From contig JAPYMA010001094.1 of the NCBI GenBank assembly GCA_035041965.1, forward strand, positions 27,974 through 91,973: 64,000 nucleotides of DNA, in the 5' to 3' direction. This document shows, piece after piece, positions 1-13,859 of the stretch. The notes beneath the pieces were generated by a model that was given only the letters and a program-made list of their open reading frames with translations, was not told the DNA's origin and searched no databases. How positions within the stretch are numbered: the stretch's first letter is position 1; each line of letters opens with the position of its first letter. This DNA is from Anisakis pegreffii (Eukaryota; Nematoda; Chromadorea; Rhabditida; Anisakidae). Both the position numbers and the translations under genes were made by a program.

Positions 1-572
1 GAATTGCGAAAGTGACTACTGCCTCCCAACTGAACAACGAAAACACGATCTTGATTTGCACCGTAAAGTCGAACTAAACCAAAATTTTGGCGATGTTCGA
101 TAAAATTTAGATCAAGAATGTGTATCGAAAGATCGATCATATTTCAGGTACTGAAGTTATGAACGATAGGAAGGAAGATTGCGAAAAATTGGTCATAACG
201 GGATGTGCATTTGAGATGAAACTGAAGAATGCAGTGTTCCTCGAGTGAGGTAAATTTCAAAAAAAAAAATGAAATCAGCATTAAACTGGCGCTGCTGAAT
301 ATGGTTCTTAGGAGGATCTCACAGGTTAGCCGTATATATACAAAGCCCGATCCGAAGAGCAATTTTTGTGTTAGAGTCAGGCTTCTTAGCTCGACACTTG
401 AATGTGCTTTCGGAATTACTATTTTACTCTTGACGTATGTTTATTTACACTCGCACATACCTCTTCTGTGTAAAGAGTTACCTGAACTCCGGTTGGATAC
501 AAAACTTTGCAGTCTGAGTCATAGGTTTTTTTTTTCCACTGAGCCCCTCTACAATATCAAGTGAGTTGCGAA

Positions 573-964
573 TAGTGTTTGCAAAATATCGACCATTTTC
601 TCTGAATACCGAGATCGGTATTAACACCCGGTATCGTTTTTCAATAGCGATACTATACCGGTATTGAAAAGCAACTTTTGAGATATATAAATGTGACTTG
701 TTCAGTACATTACTTTTGAGTCAATGTGTTCATAAATATTCGAAAAACAATTTATCCAGCAAATCAAGAAATTCAACAAAAAATACAACAAAAAACAAAA
801 ATGCTTATGATTCATGCTCCAGTCGTGATTGACATACTACCAAATTCACTTAAAATGACGACTTGTGGTATGAATACCGTGAATATGGACATCACGAATC
901 CCGAGATCGGTATCACTTTTCTAATACCAGTACTCGGTATTAACGAGATCTCATGCAAACACTA
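573..964. mobile_element. hAT-like MITE with terminal inverted repeats
   Basis: The element begins TAGTGTTTGCA (573-583) and ends with the exact reverse complement TGCAAACACTA (954-964). It is flanked on both sides by GTTGCGAA (565-572 and 965-972), an 8-bp target-site duplication. An 8-bp duplication with TIRs starting YAGTG is typical of hAT transposons. The 392-bp interior has no credible transposase frame but is rich in short palindromes around 'ccgagatcggtatt' and 'ccggtat'. It is best read as a non-autonomous hAT derivative. Confidence 0.85.
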
Positions 965-973
965 GTTGCGAAG

Positions 974-2079
974 GCATTCGCAATGCCCGATACATATGCA
1001 GACAGAATAAACAATTTGAATCATTTTGTGTACTAACCCAGTCTATGTTGAGTGTGCTAGTAGAAGCTTATTATTATGATAAGATCAGTGAATAATACTA
1101 ATATAAGGGTCAATGTGGTATTGGTATTTGACTGCGTTTAATTATGCAAAGTATTCACGGCGACTAATTATTTACTCGGTTGTGTTCGCTTGGCCTGCTC
1201 GCCTAGCCAGCGGGGTGGCGTAAATTGAGGCTGAAACAATGTGCACGGAAACGCGAGCATTGTGGCCAGCAACGTTATAAACGTTTGATAGCCTGGCCAA
1301 TCCAGGTAATGAATTCAACAAACAATTGTTCAGCCACTGTGGAAAGGCAATTTTTGTTGCTGTTGTTGACAGTTTCTGAGGATGTAGTCATGAATTAAGT
1401 CTCAGTATATGGTTAACATTAAGCAAGAACTTAAAATGCTGAAATGGTGCTTTTGTGACTGAGATTCTTCTCACATAGGATTCTTTCTTTGACGGTTAAG
1501 CCGTCGAAAAGAACGGATTTCACGAACCTAGCAAGTAGTTAAAGCGTTTGAAAACACATTTGTAGAGCATTAACCAGCTGGTTAATGGAGTGTGTTTGTC
1601 AAGAGAGCTAGTAGCTCTGTGAAGATTAAAAAGCTGTTGATTGCGTGGAATTGGGTTGTTCTTCATATTGTGAGAATGCTATGACAGCTTAACGCTAGAC
1701 TGTTATTGAATCATGTTTACTAGTGCAATACGTGCAGGAGACTGTTTGGAACAGATCTACAAAAATTCAGGTTAAGTAAGATGTGTTCTGAAGTTGTTGA
1801 TTGAAGTTGCATTTTCCTCAGAGAAGCGTGACTGTATGTTCTAGTTATGCATTATTGAATCTTTTACAGAGTTTCTCAACCAGGGTGCAAGATAGCATAC
1901 CAGTGGTTCGACATAACACCTCATTTTTTATGCATTAAAATGGGCAAGTACGGATTTCAACGCACGTGTATGTGTATGAAGTGAGCGAAGATGATCTTCA
2001 ACGTGTGATACTCTTTTGTAAAGTCTAGAACGTTCTCTAATGGTGTTGTCGCGAAATGCGAATCAATCGTTCGTTCTAA
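974..2079. other. AT-rich intergenic stretch, no gene seen
   Basis: I see no reading frame with splice support and no repeat that returns elsewhere in the window. Confidence 0.5.
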
Positions 2080-2121
2080 CTGACCGGTATTCGCCGTAAC
2101 CGAGATCTCGTTCAAACACTA
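2080..2121. mobile_element. Fragment of the same hAT-like MITE family
   Basis: 'accggtattcgccg' followed by 'cgagatctcgttcaaacact' resembles the right end of the element at 573-964, including the AAACACTA terminus. No left end was found nearby, so this is a truncated or diverged copy. Confidence 0.55.
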
Positions 2122-2389
2122 TCCACGCCAGGAACATTCGCTGTAGTGGAACAGAGATATGGAGTGGATGTGGCGAGGATATTTTCAAATTTCATAAAGG
2201 GTACGAGCGAAAAAAAGATTGAGACGACCGATCACCTCATCGGTTTCGCCTTTTGCTTCAAAGAGCTTCAAAGAGCGGACACCTCATAGCAAATTCGGCA
2301 AAGCCAATCAGTCACCGTATCGGGATGGTACTGCTTTGCTCCGGCATTTAGCGCTCTTCTAATCCTGGCAATGTAAACACGTCAGTCAG

Positions 2390-2870
2390 CACAGTTGATA
2401 ACAATTCTAAATTCACCACCTTGATCTGACGTTTGATACGGTATTCAATGATCGAAATGTAAATAAATACAGACAGTTCTGATCTGATTGTCTTGCTCCG
2501 ACGTTTAATAAAGTATTTAATCTTGACATATTCAAAACAAGTGAGCACAATTCATAACAATTCTGATAACATTGTTTTTATTCGATAGCAGTGTTTGTCA
2601 TAGCAATTTTTTCATAGGAATGTTTTCAATTGATGACAGTGTTTGCCATTCATCCACAAACAATAACTCATTTGTGCAAAACAATACTCTGATAAGACTG
2701 TACGACATGAACGAATTGAAAGATGAATCAAAAACTCAATGATTCATATAACGATCAGTAATTATGACTAAATAGCAATGTTCAGTGGAATATTTCCATT
2801 CCACAAGTAGTTCAGTTGCACATCTTGCGATACGATATGTTGCATAACAATGGTTTGTAGTAGGGTTGTG
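2390..2870. repeat. Dispersed repeat family R1, copy 1
   Basis: Shares many segments with 3890-4330 and 8840-8970, including 'gtaaataaatacag', 'ctcatttgtgcaaaacaa', 'agcaatgttcagtggaatat' and 'cacatcttgcgat'. There is no coding potential. It is probably a non-autonomous transposon or a diverged retroelement fragment. Confidence 0.7.
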
Positions 2871-2934
2871 TGGAGAGAGAAAAATGAGTCGGGCACGACG
2901 AGATGGTCGAAGATGGGACCGGGGACTCGGAGAC

Positions 2935-2993
2935 GGGGAGTTTCGGGGAGAAAACTCAATCTTTCACCCGTCCCCAACTCCCCGAAACTCTCC
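2935..2993. repeat. GC-rich inverted repeat (hairpin)
   Basis: The left arm GGGGAGTTTCGGGGAG (2935-2950) pairs with CTCCCCGAAACTCTCC (2978-2993) with one mismatch, around a 27-base loop. It sits in a locally GC-rich patch (about 2890-3000) inside AT-rich repeats. Confidence 0.7.
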
Positions 2994-3332
2994 GAATCTG
3001 GGAATGAATGTGGCTTGCTTCAAGATGGACGCATTATCAAAATTAGTACAAATTGACCCGCTTTATCAAATTCCGAAGTCGTAGGATTTTTCAAAACTTA
3101 AATCTCGGGGTCGGGATCAGAACTGAAACTCCTGGATCCCCTGTAAATCCTAGCTGAGACAGGATGGTAGTGGGGCATTAAAGGCAAACATGCGAGCAAA
3201 GATGGAATATTCAACTTCGAATTGCTCGTAAGGGCGCGGTAGATTCGAATTCAGTTTTTTTTTCGGGGAACTTCCGGCGAGACCCCGAAATTATTCAATA
3301 TCAACTTCTCGAAAAGAGCCGACAATTCCGGA

Positions 3333-3795
3333 GACAATGTTTTGAAATCGGAAGGAATTTTAAATGAGTTCTAAAATTCGTAAGTACAGAAAATGCAGGT
3401 GGCCTAAAAGAGCTGTGAAAATGAGCTTGTTTCGGGATAATAAAATACCACTTTAATATCCTTGTTCATTCTGGAACGAAAGCGGACAAATTGCGAAATG
3501 CAACTGAACAACTTCAGTGCACAATTCAGAAACAATTGTAAAAGATATTCTTTGCAAAAAACGTCGAAGGCGAAATGCTTTCTTATTTTCAACAGAGATA
3601 TTCATCTCTCAGCTGCAAACATTCTAATGAGTTCGAGGACAACAAGTCGATTACGATTCGGAAACGAAACAAAATGATTCAGCGAGTGAGTATAAATGAT
3701 TTTGGTCTGAATTGGCGGCGTTTGATTGGATTTACAATTAGTTTGAATCTCGCAACATCTACATGTCCATGATGGTGGCTATGATCGCTATCACT
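3333..3795. repeat. Repeat R2, copy 1, 5' of eEF1A
   Basis: Nearly identical to 9273-9725 at a constant offset of 5940 bases over the first 330 or so positions, then diverging around 3715-3795. Both copies carry the same non-coding frame decay, so it is not a gene. Confidence 0.88.
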
Positions 3796-3889
3796 GATCA
3801 TGCTATATTGTGGTGATTTGGTTAATTCTGATCGAAATTAAATGGGGTTATGGCACAATGTATGATGTATCACACAATATACAACTGCG

Positions 3890-4330
3890 AAGAAATCATT
3901 TTACAACTAAGATTGTCAACTTAGAAGAATCGAAATTGCATTCATTCCATCGAGATTGCTGAGATACGTTTGATACCGTATTTTATGATGGAACTGTAAA
4001 TAAATACAGTTCTAAACATCTTGCTCTGACGTTTGATACCGATAGTGAGTTTAATCCTGAAATATTCATAAGAATTGTAATCTTGTTTTCATTGGTTACA
4101 TTGTTTGTCATAACAATGTTTTTATTTGATAACAGTGTTTGCCATTGACTAACAGTAACTCATTTGTGCAAAACAAGCTAGCAAACATCTAACAGAATGC
4201 TCATTCTGATAAGACTGTCTGGCATGAACGAATTAAAAAATGAGTATAAATTCAGTGATGCAAATAACGATCAGTTATAATGGCATCATGGCAATGCCCA
4301 ATGGAATATTCCCGTCCCGTCAAATACCTT
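3890..4330. repeat. Dispersed repeat family R1, copy 2
   Basis: Resembles 2390-2870: 'gtaaataaatacag', 'cagtgtttgccatt', 'ctcatttgtgcaaaacaa', and 'ggcatgaacgaatt' matching 'gacatgaacgaatt'. Its left part also resembles 9150-9250, just before R2 copy 2. Confidence 0.65.
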
Positions 4331-4339
4331 GATGATTCT

Positions 4340-5865
4340 TCGCTTGCAATCCAAGAATCTTTACATTGCAATCGTTGGACACTGAGCGATTGGTTTGCCG
4401 ATAGCTCTATGCGATCGGCAAAATATTCGTCATTGAGGCGATTGTTTGTTGGATTGGTGTTCGGCTTTATTCAAATGTGCAATTTATTTATGGCAACGGA
4501 CATTCGTTACAGCTTGATTGTGGAATGTTTGATATGCTGTTTAGTACTGATAACTGTTTAGTATTGATACCAAAAGTTTACTGACTTAATACTGTTGCTT
4601 GTTTCAAACAGCTACTCTGAACGATCGTTGGACGAATGTTCAATCAACCAATGAGACTGTATTTTCAGGCTCCTTTTGAGTCCCTCTTCCTAGAAATCAT
4701 TGGGCAATAAGGAATAACAGCCCAAAACCTCTGTGCTTGCTAAATCCAAGTTAGAATTTCATGAAGACAGATGATTTCACCTATTTTTTTTTTCGGTCAG
4801 ACTTTCGCTGACTCGTCACTTTTGTTCTGAAAAGGAATGCTCATCTTTTCCGACATGAACACATTCAACATGTGTGCGATGTGCATGTTGTCGTGAATGT
4901 GCCTTAAGACATGTTTTAATTGGCAATTGCTGGCCGTATATCGAGTCGGCAATCGCTTAAGCGGAAGGCCAATTCAACTTAGCAAAAAATGCTGAAATAT
5001 GTGCCAAAGATGATCTGTCTCTTATCCCATCATTAACTCTTAACAATTTTGACCGTTGGCTAGGGCAATCATCCCAACTGCCACTTCACGCCTCCTCATA
5101 ATCACCTTCGCACGAAAACAAGCAAAAACTGATCTGTGATTGGCAAAATCCCTAACATGAGTTACTGGTAGACTCATCCGGAGCGGTTTCATTGGTTTCA
5201 TTGATCATTGTTATCATCCTAACTTTTGGATAGATGAAATCCATTTGGACGTTTCTAAATTCTGCCAAATGAACTCTGAAAAGATTATGCAGATTTTTAA
5301 ACGGTTTATTCCAAGTCAAATGAGCGGCTGGATTGCAAATTTTGAAGGAACATTTCAAATTTGAGATCAGCGGACCAATTTTGCCGACAATGAGTGGCAT
5401 TGGAGCGGAAACTGCTACTGTTTTATTGAAGTTGTTGCACTGTTAACGAAATGTTTTCGCTACTTTTGCGTCAGCGACGTGACTATCGGATCAGTTTTAA
5501 AGGAACGAAAATATTTTTTTTAACGAATGAGCGATTAGTGGAGCTATTTTTTCAGCAGCCTATCTATCACCGAAATAAACAAGAGTATTGCTGTGATACA
5601 ATGTATAGACCAAAACTGTTTGTAAGTAATAGATTTAACAATATTTGTAAACCTTTCTACTTTTCGTCTTGTGACCATGTCATCTTTACAGAGCACAACG
5701 ACTTCAATTTAAAAACTGAAGTTTCTGAAGCCTCAACTGATTGACTTCAGATGTCTAGCCTTGGTTAATCCTAGTGGTTTCAAGGTGCGCAGATTAATAG
5801 CCTAGGTGCAGGATCAGTCAACTGAATCAACTAGCTTCTAGTACACATACGAATCATGTCCAATT
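4340..5865. other. Intergenic region upstream of eEF1A
   Basis: Only short frames without splice support are present. Any eEF1A promoter must lie here, but I see no unambiguous TATA or initiator element. Confidence 0.45.
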
Positions 5866-5877
5866 CAGTGCGTGCCC

Positions 5878-5922
5878 GTTGTTGGGCAGTGATTAAGAGT
5901 GTGCGATTCACGGAAACAGTTT
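5878..5922 (+). repeat. Leader copy of an eEF1A intron sequence
   Basis: About 45 bases upstream of the eEF1A start match bases 7191-7235 inside intron 4 of the same gene at roughly 39 of 45 positions. All six differences are transitions. Both copies share 'gttgttgggca' and 'tgattaagagt'. Confidence 0.75.
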
Positions 5923-6048
5923 CGTTTCGTGTGGTGTGATTCGTGTGGCGTTTGGGATATGATCGAAGTTGTGATTGCATTTGGCAATATCTTTTCAAGA
6001 TTATTTGCTGCTTTCAGTAGATCTCTCCTCAAGCGTTGCTATCTGTTT

Positions 6049-6058
6049 TCAAGGAAGG
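6049..6058 (+). promoter_or_regulatory. Possible trans-splice or leader acceptor before eEF1A
   Basis: The stretch 'tgttttcaag' lies a few bases before the eEF1A ATG. It resembles the nematode acceptor except that it ends AAG. Two other introns proposed here use the same CAAG ending (6601-6602 and 25972-25973). It could be a spliced-leader acceptor or the 3' end of a leader intron. Inferred from position only. Confidence 0.35.
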
Positions 6059-7929
<1,871 letters not shown>

Positions 7930-7977
7930 GTGACGAAGGCTACCCAAAAGGCTGGTGTCGGTGGCAAGAAGAAGTAA

Positions 7978-8830
7978 TTGTTGGTGATGGTGATATGTTG
8001 ATAAGATATGATATGATTATAATACGATAAGATCATTGGATGTGGTTTTGTTATGTTTGATTGATGTTTTGAAATGAGATTTGTTTTGAAAAATGTTTTT
8101 GAATTACCCGGTTGTTGTTGTGTTTTGCACGATGGTTTGATTGGTCTGGTTCAGTGATGGAGGAGTGATGCGCATTCAGCGATATTATTATCACATAATA
8201 TCTATTTATTGGCTTTTGGCTGCTGCTTTCTATGGCTATAGCATCAAAGCGACCTTCTTAAATTATTCATTGAGAGTTATTTGTTTGTTTTTTCACACTG
8301 ATAACCATCGTTGTTGTTTTATTTTGAGCAATTGCGCATTAAAACGTGTTCGTGAACGTGATAGTGTCGAGTTTTGACCGATTGATTTCCTCTATCACTT
8401 CTTTACTTCACTCTTTTGACTGCTATCTGAGGGAGGGAGACTGGCTGTTTGAATGGGAGATGAACGGTGAATTTGGTGGTTTCGGCGAGTTGTGGAGTTT
8501 GAGTGGATGGGTTTTGTGATTTTGTTGAGCGCAGTGACCGGGTTTTGTCATTCTCGATTGATAGTGAGGGAAGATTAATGGCGAGTCACTGAACGGAGTG
8601 ATGTGAGAGCAGTAGTGCGCGGTTCTGATGAAAATGCAGTCAGTAGCTCAATCGATCGAGCAGAAATTGACCAATTGCGTGACCGTAGTATTTATGAGGT
8701 GCCCAGCGTTTGACGGCTGGCCTTATTGTTGAAAGAGATTGAAATCAAAAAAAGATGTGGTCAGGTTTATAAGATATAGTGGGTTTGGGCGTGAAACGGA
8801 GTTTTGTTGGAGAAGGCCAAAAATATATTC
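7978..8830. other. eEF1A 3' flank
   Basis: T/G-rich sequence follows the eEF1A stop. There is no clear AATAAA within 300 bases of the stop. No other gene is visible. Confidence 0.45.
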
Positions 8831-8839
8831 AAGCGGATA

Positions 8840-8970
8840 CACAGCAATGTTCAGTGGAATATTGCCGTGCCATCAAATCAATGGAGTGTTCCCGTTCCAT
8901 AAGTAATTCAATTGCACATCTTGCGATATGTTGCACAACAATGGTTTTTTGTTGTGGCAATGTTTAATTC
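8840..8970. repeat. Dispersed repeat family R1, copy 3 (partial)
   Basis: 'agcaatgttcagtggaatat', 'cacatcttgcgatatg' and 'caacaatggttt' repeat the end of R1 copy 1 (2775-2855). Confidence 0.7.
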
Positions 8971-9272
8971 CTTCCTTTGTCACTGGTTTGTAGTTTTGAT
9001 TGGAAATTCGAAAAATTCATTAGCCAAGTCGTGATTGTGCTGTGTGTTATTTTACAATTGTTGAGTTGACGAAACAGTTAAGATGAAAAAATCGAAGTCA
9101 TCTCGGCATCAAAAGTTTACGAGTGATTGAGGGTTCAGTCTGAGAAGAAATCATTTTGCAATTACCAAGCCCAACAATCATGCCGACATAAATTATGGAA
9201 GATTATCAAATTGAAAGATTTGAAGTTACTTTCATTCCATCGAGATCGCTGAAATATTGGTCGAGTTTGCTG

Positions 9273-9725
9273 GACAATGTTTTGAAATCGGAAGGAATTT
9301 TAAATGAGCTCTGAAATTCGTAAGTACAGAAAATGCAGGTGACCTAAAAGAGCTGTGAAAATGAGCTTGTTTCGGGATAATAAAATACCACTTTAACATC
9401 CTTGTTCATTCTGGAACGAAACCGGACAAATTGCGAAATGCAACTGAACAACTTCAGTGCACAATTCAGAAACGATTGTAAAAGATATTCTTTGCAAAAA
9501 ACGTCGAAGGGGAAATGCTTTCTTATTTTCAACAGAGATATTCATCTCTCAGCTGCAAACATTCTAATGAGTTCGAGGACAACAAGTCGATCACGATTCG
9601 GAAACGAAACAAAATGATTCAGCGAATGAGTATAAATGATTTTGGTCTGAATTGGTAGTATTGGCTTGGACTTAGTTTGAATCTCGCAACATCTACGACG
9701 CATTCAAGATGGTGGTTATGATCAC
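9273..9725. repeat. Repeat R2, copy 2, 3' of eEF1A
   Basis: Same orientation as copy 1 (3333-3795). The two copies frame eEF1A as direct repeats 5.94 kb apart. Confidence 0.88.
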
Positions 9726-9729
9726 TGAT

Positions 9730-10850
9730 TTAGATTCATTATTAGAAGCACTCAGTGGTAGACGGATGGTGTGTGTTGTTGAAAGGGATGGATCCTTTTT
9801 CGTGACTTATCTGCATATATGTGTGCCTCCGAATTTGCTGTTGATCTATTGTGAGTCGCAAAAATAAGCCCAATTTTCTATTGAAAGTGTCCAATATAGG
9901 ATGATAATTGTGCTTTGCGTTCAGAGTCATCGTTGTTGTCATCGTACAATTGAGCAAATGAGAAGAAACTATCATCTCAGAACTATCATGTGCAACATTA
10001 TTCATTCAATTCATTCACGATGATCCAAATAGTTGCTTGATTGTTCATTCTTCTTTTATGTTAGAGCTGTTTCATTTGATTTTGTTTACAATTAGTAAGT
10101 TGCTTATTGCATTATAACTTTTCTTGAGATCTAATTGAATATGCATAAACAAATGCATTCACAGTGCAATCAAACGAGCGTTTTTGTTGTGTTCGAAGAG
10201 CAGTCAAAATTTTCACATTTTCATTTGCACTCACAAACAGTTTTCTATCTGCAAGCAACTACCATTCAAAAACTTTTTCTCGACATGTTTTTTGATAGCT
10301 ATGGAATAGCAATGATTCGAAGGATTCTCTCAACATTGACGTGTGAATTTAGGGGAGCGATATGATTGAAAAATTGCTTGAATCGTGCTAGAGTTCCTCT
10401 ATGTTTCCGGATGATAATTTGCAAAAGTTTGACGCGAATTTGCAGAGGTTCACTTGCTTTCGATATTTGTTATTTCTTAAAACATGAACTGAATGGTTGG
10501 CTTGACTTGTTGAAACTGTTGGATTCTTGAGATATTTTTCTTTCAGTTTTTGTCCTGGGTTCTTGCTGTGTTACTTGTTGAAGAGAGTAACATCGGTGAA
10601 GTTTTGTTTATTCGTATCTTGATGATTTGAGATAAAGATTTCGAAGAAATTTTAAGAGAGTTCTGGAATTTTTATTTGAGTGTAGATTAAGTGCGATTGT
10701 GTTGAAGGCAGCCATGTATTTCAAGCGAATAACACCAAACGATGGATGTAATTATGTTTGGGTTGGATGGGTTTGTTTTGTCAAATTCTTGGTTAGCAGC
10801 AATATGTTTGCTTTTTCATTTCACTTTGGTTGTTTACCGAATAGACCTTT
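9730..10850. other. AT-rich stretch, no supported gene
   Basis: Only short frames are present, and none has convincing splice sites. Confidence 0.4.
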
Positions 10851-10854
10851 TCAG

Positions 10855-10996
10855 AGAAACGAAACGCGGTGGTATTCATCAGGATGTTATTGGCGAGATC
10901 ACAACAAGATGGTTTCAATTTCAAGGATTGTTGAGTGGAATGTGCGATCTCTCGCAATTGATCATTCAGCGACGCTTGTTGTCACTCTCTTGCTAA
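10855..10996 (+). CDS. Possible terminal exon, unknown product
   Basis: A pyrimidine-rich acceptor 'accttttcag' is followed by a frame (phase 2) of about 46 codons ending in TAA at 10994-10996. The peptide starts ETKRGGIHQDVIGEITTRW, includes WFQFQ and MCDLSQL, and ends RRLLSLSC. Dibasic KR and RR pairs bracket the middle, as in processed peptide precursors, but this may be chance. No upstream exon was identified and no family recognised. Confidence 0.25.
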
Positions 10997-10999
10997 TTA

Positions 11000-13570
11000 C
11001 ATTCGAAAAATCAATTCTGAATTCGGCTTGAAACAAGATTATTGATGGACGACACTCTTTACATGCTTGTCATTTGAACGGTTTATTTTGTTGGTTGGTA
11101 TTGCATGCTACTATCATTTACTAGTACTGCTACTTTGGCTCAAAAATGAGAGAATAAAAGCAAATTTGACAATGAAATGCCAAAATTTAATTAAAAATGA
11201 AACGAAAATGCGAAGTTTTTGAAAATGATTTGAATTCATATGAAATGTTTGATAGATTCCATTCATCGTTCATCATCAACAACTATTCAATTTGATTAAA
11301 TCGTCATGATAATATCGCTCATAATAGTGGAAAAGAGATAAAAATTTAAGTGTTCGGAGAGGAGCATTCAATTTTGTCCACTAAATTATCGTCATTATCA
11401 CATAGCACATGATGCTGGTAAGCGTAATGAATAAATTCAAATGCTTCTAGTTAATAAGTTTCGCATTCTAGAGTATTGATCACACATTACGAAATTGGTA
11501 CTTTCATTCTGCGTATGGAACCTAAACCCAAGTAAAGATAATGGCTGAAACGAAACAAAATTTCATAAGCTCTTTGTTCATCTTTCGGAGCAAAAAATCT
11601 CACTCACTGTACAGCTTAAACATGCCTAATGGGATTGGTTTCATAAATTCGTTCATTTCTACAGACGTGTTCACGAAGAGCTGTTCAACCAGATCAGAAA
11701 AACATTTTCACTGGACAAATCCTCTCTGGATTGCCCTCTCTGATTAAATTGCGATTGATTTTCAAGTAATGGTGTGTAATTGAGCATGTGTTTAATCTTG
11801 AAAATTTGATTGATTCGACGACACATCGCGTTCAGTGACAATTTTATTGATGTTTTTGAATTGATGAATGGCAAAGAAATTTCTGTCTGAAAAGAAGACA
11901 GCTTAGATTGATGAACTGCGATAAGATTTATGTTCGATTGAGTTGGTCGAAAATGATGTGTGTGTGTGTGTGTGTGTGAGTAGGAGTAAGGTAATGGTCA
12001 CAGCTGTTCGTAATGCACATGAATCTGTTCTATTTAAAAACACTCAGCAGATATGGCTAATTACTTTTATTATTTATCTGTTATCAATAACTTGACGATT
12101 TGTTCATTAATTACTACTGAGTTCTCAACTATTGGTTTCTTCACTTTGTTCATCGATTTATTCGAGTGATTCTCAATCTCTTGCATCGTTTGCATTTCTT
12201 TGGTTATGCGTTGGACCATTATTTCCTCTGATTCAGCAATCTTTTTTTAAAAAAAAATACTCATGACAATTGGTTTTTTGCAGCATTAGCTTGTGAAATT
12301 CTTCATATCCACTCTGAAGTCCGTCCTAAAATTTCTCCGGATTAGTTCCGCGGGGAATCTCTTCTGTTTGGTGATGCAGATTTGGTTATTTCCGTCACTT
12401 TTGCCTGATCACCTAGCATTTGTTAGTGTTGATCTTCGAAGCTCATTTCCTTTCCAACTTGTTTCTATTGTTTCAATCATCAATCAATTATGTTATTTAT
12501 TGATTTCGTTTAGGTCTTTGTTGCTTCCTGAGCTGTTTTTTTTTGTTTTTGTTACGGAAATTACTCGTTTTCTTTCATTCTCGATTCATCGAGCTATTCC
12601 TGTAGGAATTCGCTTGATGATATATTTTTGTGGTGGTTGATCTTTGCTGCATAAATGAATTAACAGATCAATTATTTACCCTTCGAAGAAATTCTTCGAT
12701 TCATCATCCCGCACATCTGTGTTCATTTATCACTAATTTTATGCTTTCTAAGCAACTATGAAATGAATTTGATGTATTATTGAATCTTTATGACGCTTTT
12801 TTTGTGAGATTGATACCCTTAGTGTTTATGTTTGCGAATGCAAATTAGAAACATCTATAAATAGTGGCGTAGGCAGAAAATTTTTCCATAAGACCGAATT
12901 GAAAAATGTGATAAAAATGGCTGACGAGGAAACCTCACGAAGTTACCCCCGCCTTTCGGAATGAGACCTACATCATTTTGTAGGGCTCATGCAGCTGATC
13001 ACAGATATGCAAAAAATTTTTGCAGCGGATAAGGGGGGTCTTATGATAAGGGAGATCTCTTACGCAAATTCATCTCCGTATTATGATCCCATTTGATCCC
13101 ATCGACTAACTCCATCTATGAAACGTTCGGAACGATTCACAGAAACTGAATTTATTTCATTTAATTCGATTGAAAAAACTTATTAAATCATCTAAGAACT
13201 CATCCTAATCTGTGCAATCAAATTCACAACAAATGTGCTGATGCTGCTGCTGCTGCTATATTGCTGTTTCAATATCAGTTCATCAGAGCAAATTCTGAGC
13301 AGCTGATGCATTCAGCAGGATTTATAATTCGATTTTGGTTGCTGCATTTGTTGCCAATTCTACGCAATTATCTAGTGAACATATACATGTTCTTACACAA
13401 TTCTCACACAATCATCTGCACAATCAGTGGACATATATACGTTACAAAATTACATTTTGCTTCGAAGTTTGCCATTTTAAGATTAGGCAAAAAATTCTTG
13501 CGTGAAAATTGCATTGGTTGTGAATTTGTCAAATTCAGAGCTGAACTGAAAATTCATGTAAAAATTCACA
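11000..13570. other. Long gene-poor stretch
   Basis: AT-rich. A pyrimidine-rich plus-strand frame at 12293-12640 opens without an ATG and has no splice support. A short CTG/GCT run lies at 13240-13258. Confidence 0.4.
11955..11980. repeat. (GT)n microsatellite
   Basis: An uninterrupted run of about eleven GT units, 'gatgtgtgtgtgtgtgtgtg'. Confidence 0.95.
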
Positions 13571-13576
13571 GTTTAT

Positions 13577-13846
13577 ATGCTCGAAACTAGCAGCAGTCTT
13601 AAGTTCTCAGATAATGATTCACTGGTCACACGTTCGTTGTGGCTGCTGTTCGTTTGTTGCTTTTTCTCAGTTACACTTTCATTTTGCATTGATGGAATGA
13701 GGAGAGAACACTCGTTTCTGTGTATTCATATCGAGCCAACACACGGGATAGTTAGCCAACGTCAACGTGACGAACTGTGCAGTGGCTTAGTTGAGCGGAT
13801 GTCAGACGTGGACACTGACTGGCATGATTCGTGTTCGCATGAATAA
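13577..13846 (+). CDS. Possible small secreted protein
   Basis: An ATG-initiated 89-codon frame. Residues 19-37 ('SLWLLFVCCFFSVTLSFC') form a hydrophobic signal or anchor segment. A mixed-charge tail follows, containing RQRDELCSGLVERMSD and ending DWHDSCSHE. It could be a single-exon gene or the first exon of one. No homologue recognised. A frame this long is not rare by chance here; the hydrophobic segment and balanced tail are the only support. Confidence 0.25.
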   Translation: MLETSSSLKFSDNDSLVTRSLWLLFVCCFFSVTLSFCIDGMRREHSFLCIHIEPTHGIVSQRQRDELCSGLVERMSDVDTDWHDSCSHE

Positions 13847-13859
13847 TTTGAGGATGGAT

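Noticed and set aside
3404..3677. Paired frames in R2 that recur at 9344-9617 on both strands
   Set aside because: Identical non-ATG or weak frames on both strands of a DNA repeat. Conservation is explained by recent duplication, not coding.
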